A stretch of 6,254 nt of DNA from positions 1 through 6,254 of the forward strand of contig CAKZUS010000316.1 of assembly GCA_937921805.1 (NCBI GenBank). The letters are read 5' to 3'. Within the stretch, counting starts at the first letter, position 1, and each line of letters begins with the position of its first letter. Shown one piece after another: positions 5,922 to 6,254 of this stretch. The notes beneath the pieces were generated by a model. That model did not search any database. It was not told the DNA's origin and saw nothing but the letters and a program-made list of their open reading frames with translations. Origin of the DNA: an uncultured Granulosicoccaceae bacterium (lineage in GTDB: Bacteria; Pseudomonadota; Gammaproteobacteria; JABXHR01). Position numbers and translations under genes: made by a program.

Positions 5922-6254
5922 TTACTTCACCACTTTCAGGGTCGGGCGACGCTTGGGCGGAGGTGTTGGCTCGGGTGGCTCAGGTGGAGTCTCTTCAGGT
6001 TCTGGCGACGCATCGGCACTGTGCTCTGGCCCAAAGACCATGCCACGACCATTTTCACGGGCATAGATCAGGCTAATCGCGTCCATCGGCAAATAGATAG
6101 AAAAGGGCTGCCCACCAAAGCGCGCCGAAAAGCTCACCGCATCATTGCCCAGACACAAGTCGCGACACGCGACAGGACTCACGTTTAGGGTAATCTGCCC
6201 TGACTCATCGCTATAGCCTTGCGGCACGTTCGTGTCCGCTACATTGGCATCGGC
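5922..6254 (-). CDS. sspB: ClpXP protease specificity-enhancing factor SspB, C-terminal part
   Basis: SspB binds the SsrA tag left on stalled nascent proteins and delivers them to ClpXP. The visible 110 residues hold the C-terminal half of the substrate-binding domain: GQITLNVSPVA, DAVSFSARFGG, and the strongly conserved IYARENGRGMVF. An acidic, proline-rich linker follows (EPEETPPEPPEPTPPP). The last residues, RPTLKVVK, match the short ClpX-binding tail of E. coli SspB (RPALRVVK). The frame is open through the right window edge, so roughly the first 40 residues are missing; a GTG at 6227 is internal and not the start. The gene converges on the SIS gene with only 12 bases between stops, and I see no terminator hairpin there. 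sspA would be expected further right. Confidence 0.95.
   Translation of the reverse strand, partial: ADANVADTNVPQGYSDESGQITLNVSPVACRDLCLGNDAVSFSARFGGQPFSIYLPMDAISLIYARENGRGMVFGPEHSADASPEPEETPPEPPEPTPPPKRRPTLKVVK

Noticed and set aside
5916..5941. CCCTG/CAGGG inverted repeat at the convergent stops as a terminator
   Set aside because: Only five base pairs with a 16-base loop and no U-tract in either direction.
5663..6076. Plus-strand frame across the SIS gene end and sspB
   Set aside because: It is out of frame with the SIS gene and antisense to sspB, and has no recognisable domain.

Overview
The window is a piece of a conserved gammaproteobacterial chromosome region. It is moderately GC-rich and shows no mobile DNA. 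Every protein-coding gene can be assigned to a family. The order ftsL-rsmH-mraZ / rnpB / rsmI, then lpoA-yraN-SIS protein divergently, then sspB convergently, resembles what I recall for Pseudomonas and its relatives. LpoA and type A RNase P RNA support Gammaproteobacteria. I cannot name a genus.

Minus strand, 1-1620, read right to left: this is the start of the division and cell wall (dcw) cluster. A sigma70-like promoter (1591-1619) is followed by phased TGG repeats (1553-1591) matching a MraZ autoregulatory operator. Then come mraZ, rsmH and ftsL, each overlapping the next by 4 bases. ftsL runs off the left edge. Minus strand, 1635-2938: rsmI is followed by rnpB, the catalytic RNA of RNase P, which ends in a hairpin plus U-tract that separates it from the dcw promoter.

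Plus strand, 2998-5909: lpoA encodes an outer-membrane lipoprotein activator of PBP1A. yraN encodes a UPF0102 nuclease-fold protein, and the third gene encodes a divergent DiaA/GmhA-like SIS protein. They form a tight operon that starts in a 59-base gap shared with rsmI. sspB, the SsrA-tag adaptor for ClpXP, converges from the right edge and is cut at its N-terminus.

Two functional links stand out. RsmH and RsmI both modify the same 16S rRNA residue (C1402, giving m4Cm). The dcw operon and lpoA both serve septal and cell-wall synthesis. I see no new defence, mobile or biosynthetic system. The oddest spot is the lpoA/yraN junction (4761-4938). There yraN has no ordinary start codon near its conserved beginning, LpoA carries a Ser/Pro-rich tail, and a 12-base tandem repeat is read in both frames. 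Other points of interest are a nearly tail-less FtsL, a SIS protein without the usual phosphosugar-binding loops, the missing BON-domain gene (dolP) before sspB, and a Fur-box-like sequence inside the rnpB terminator hairpin.
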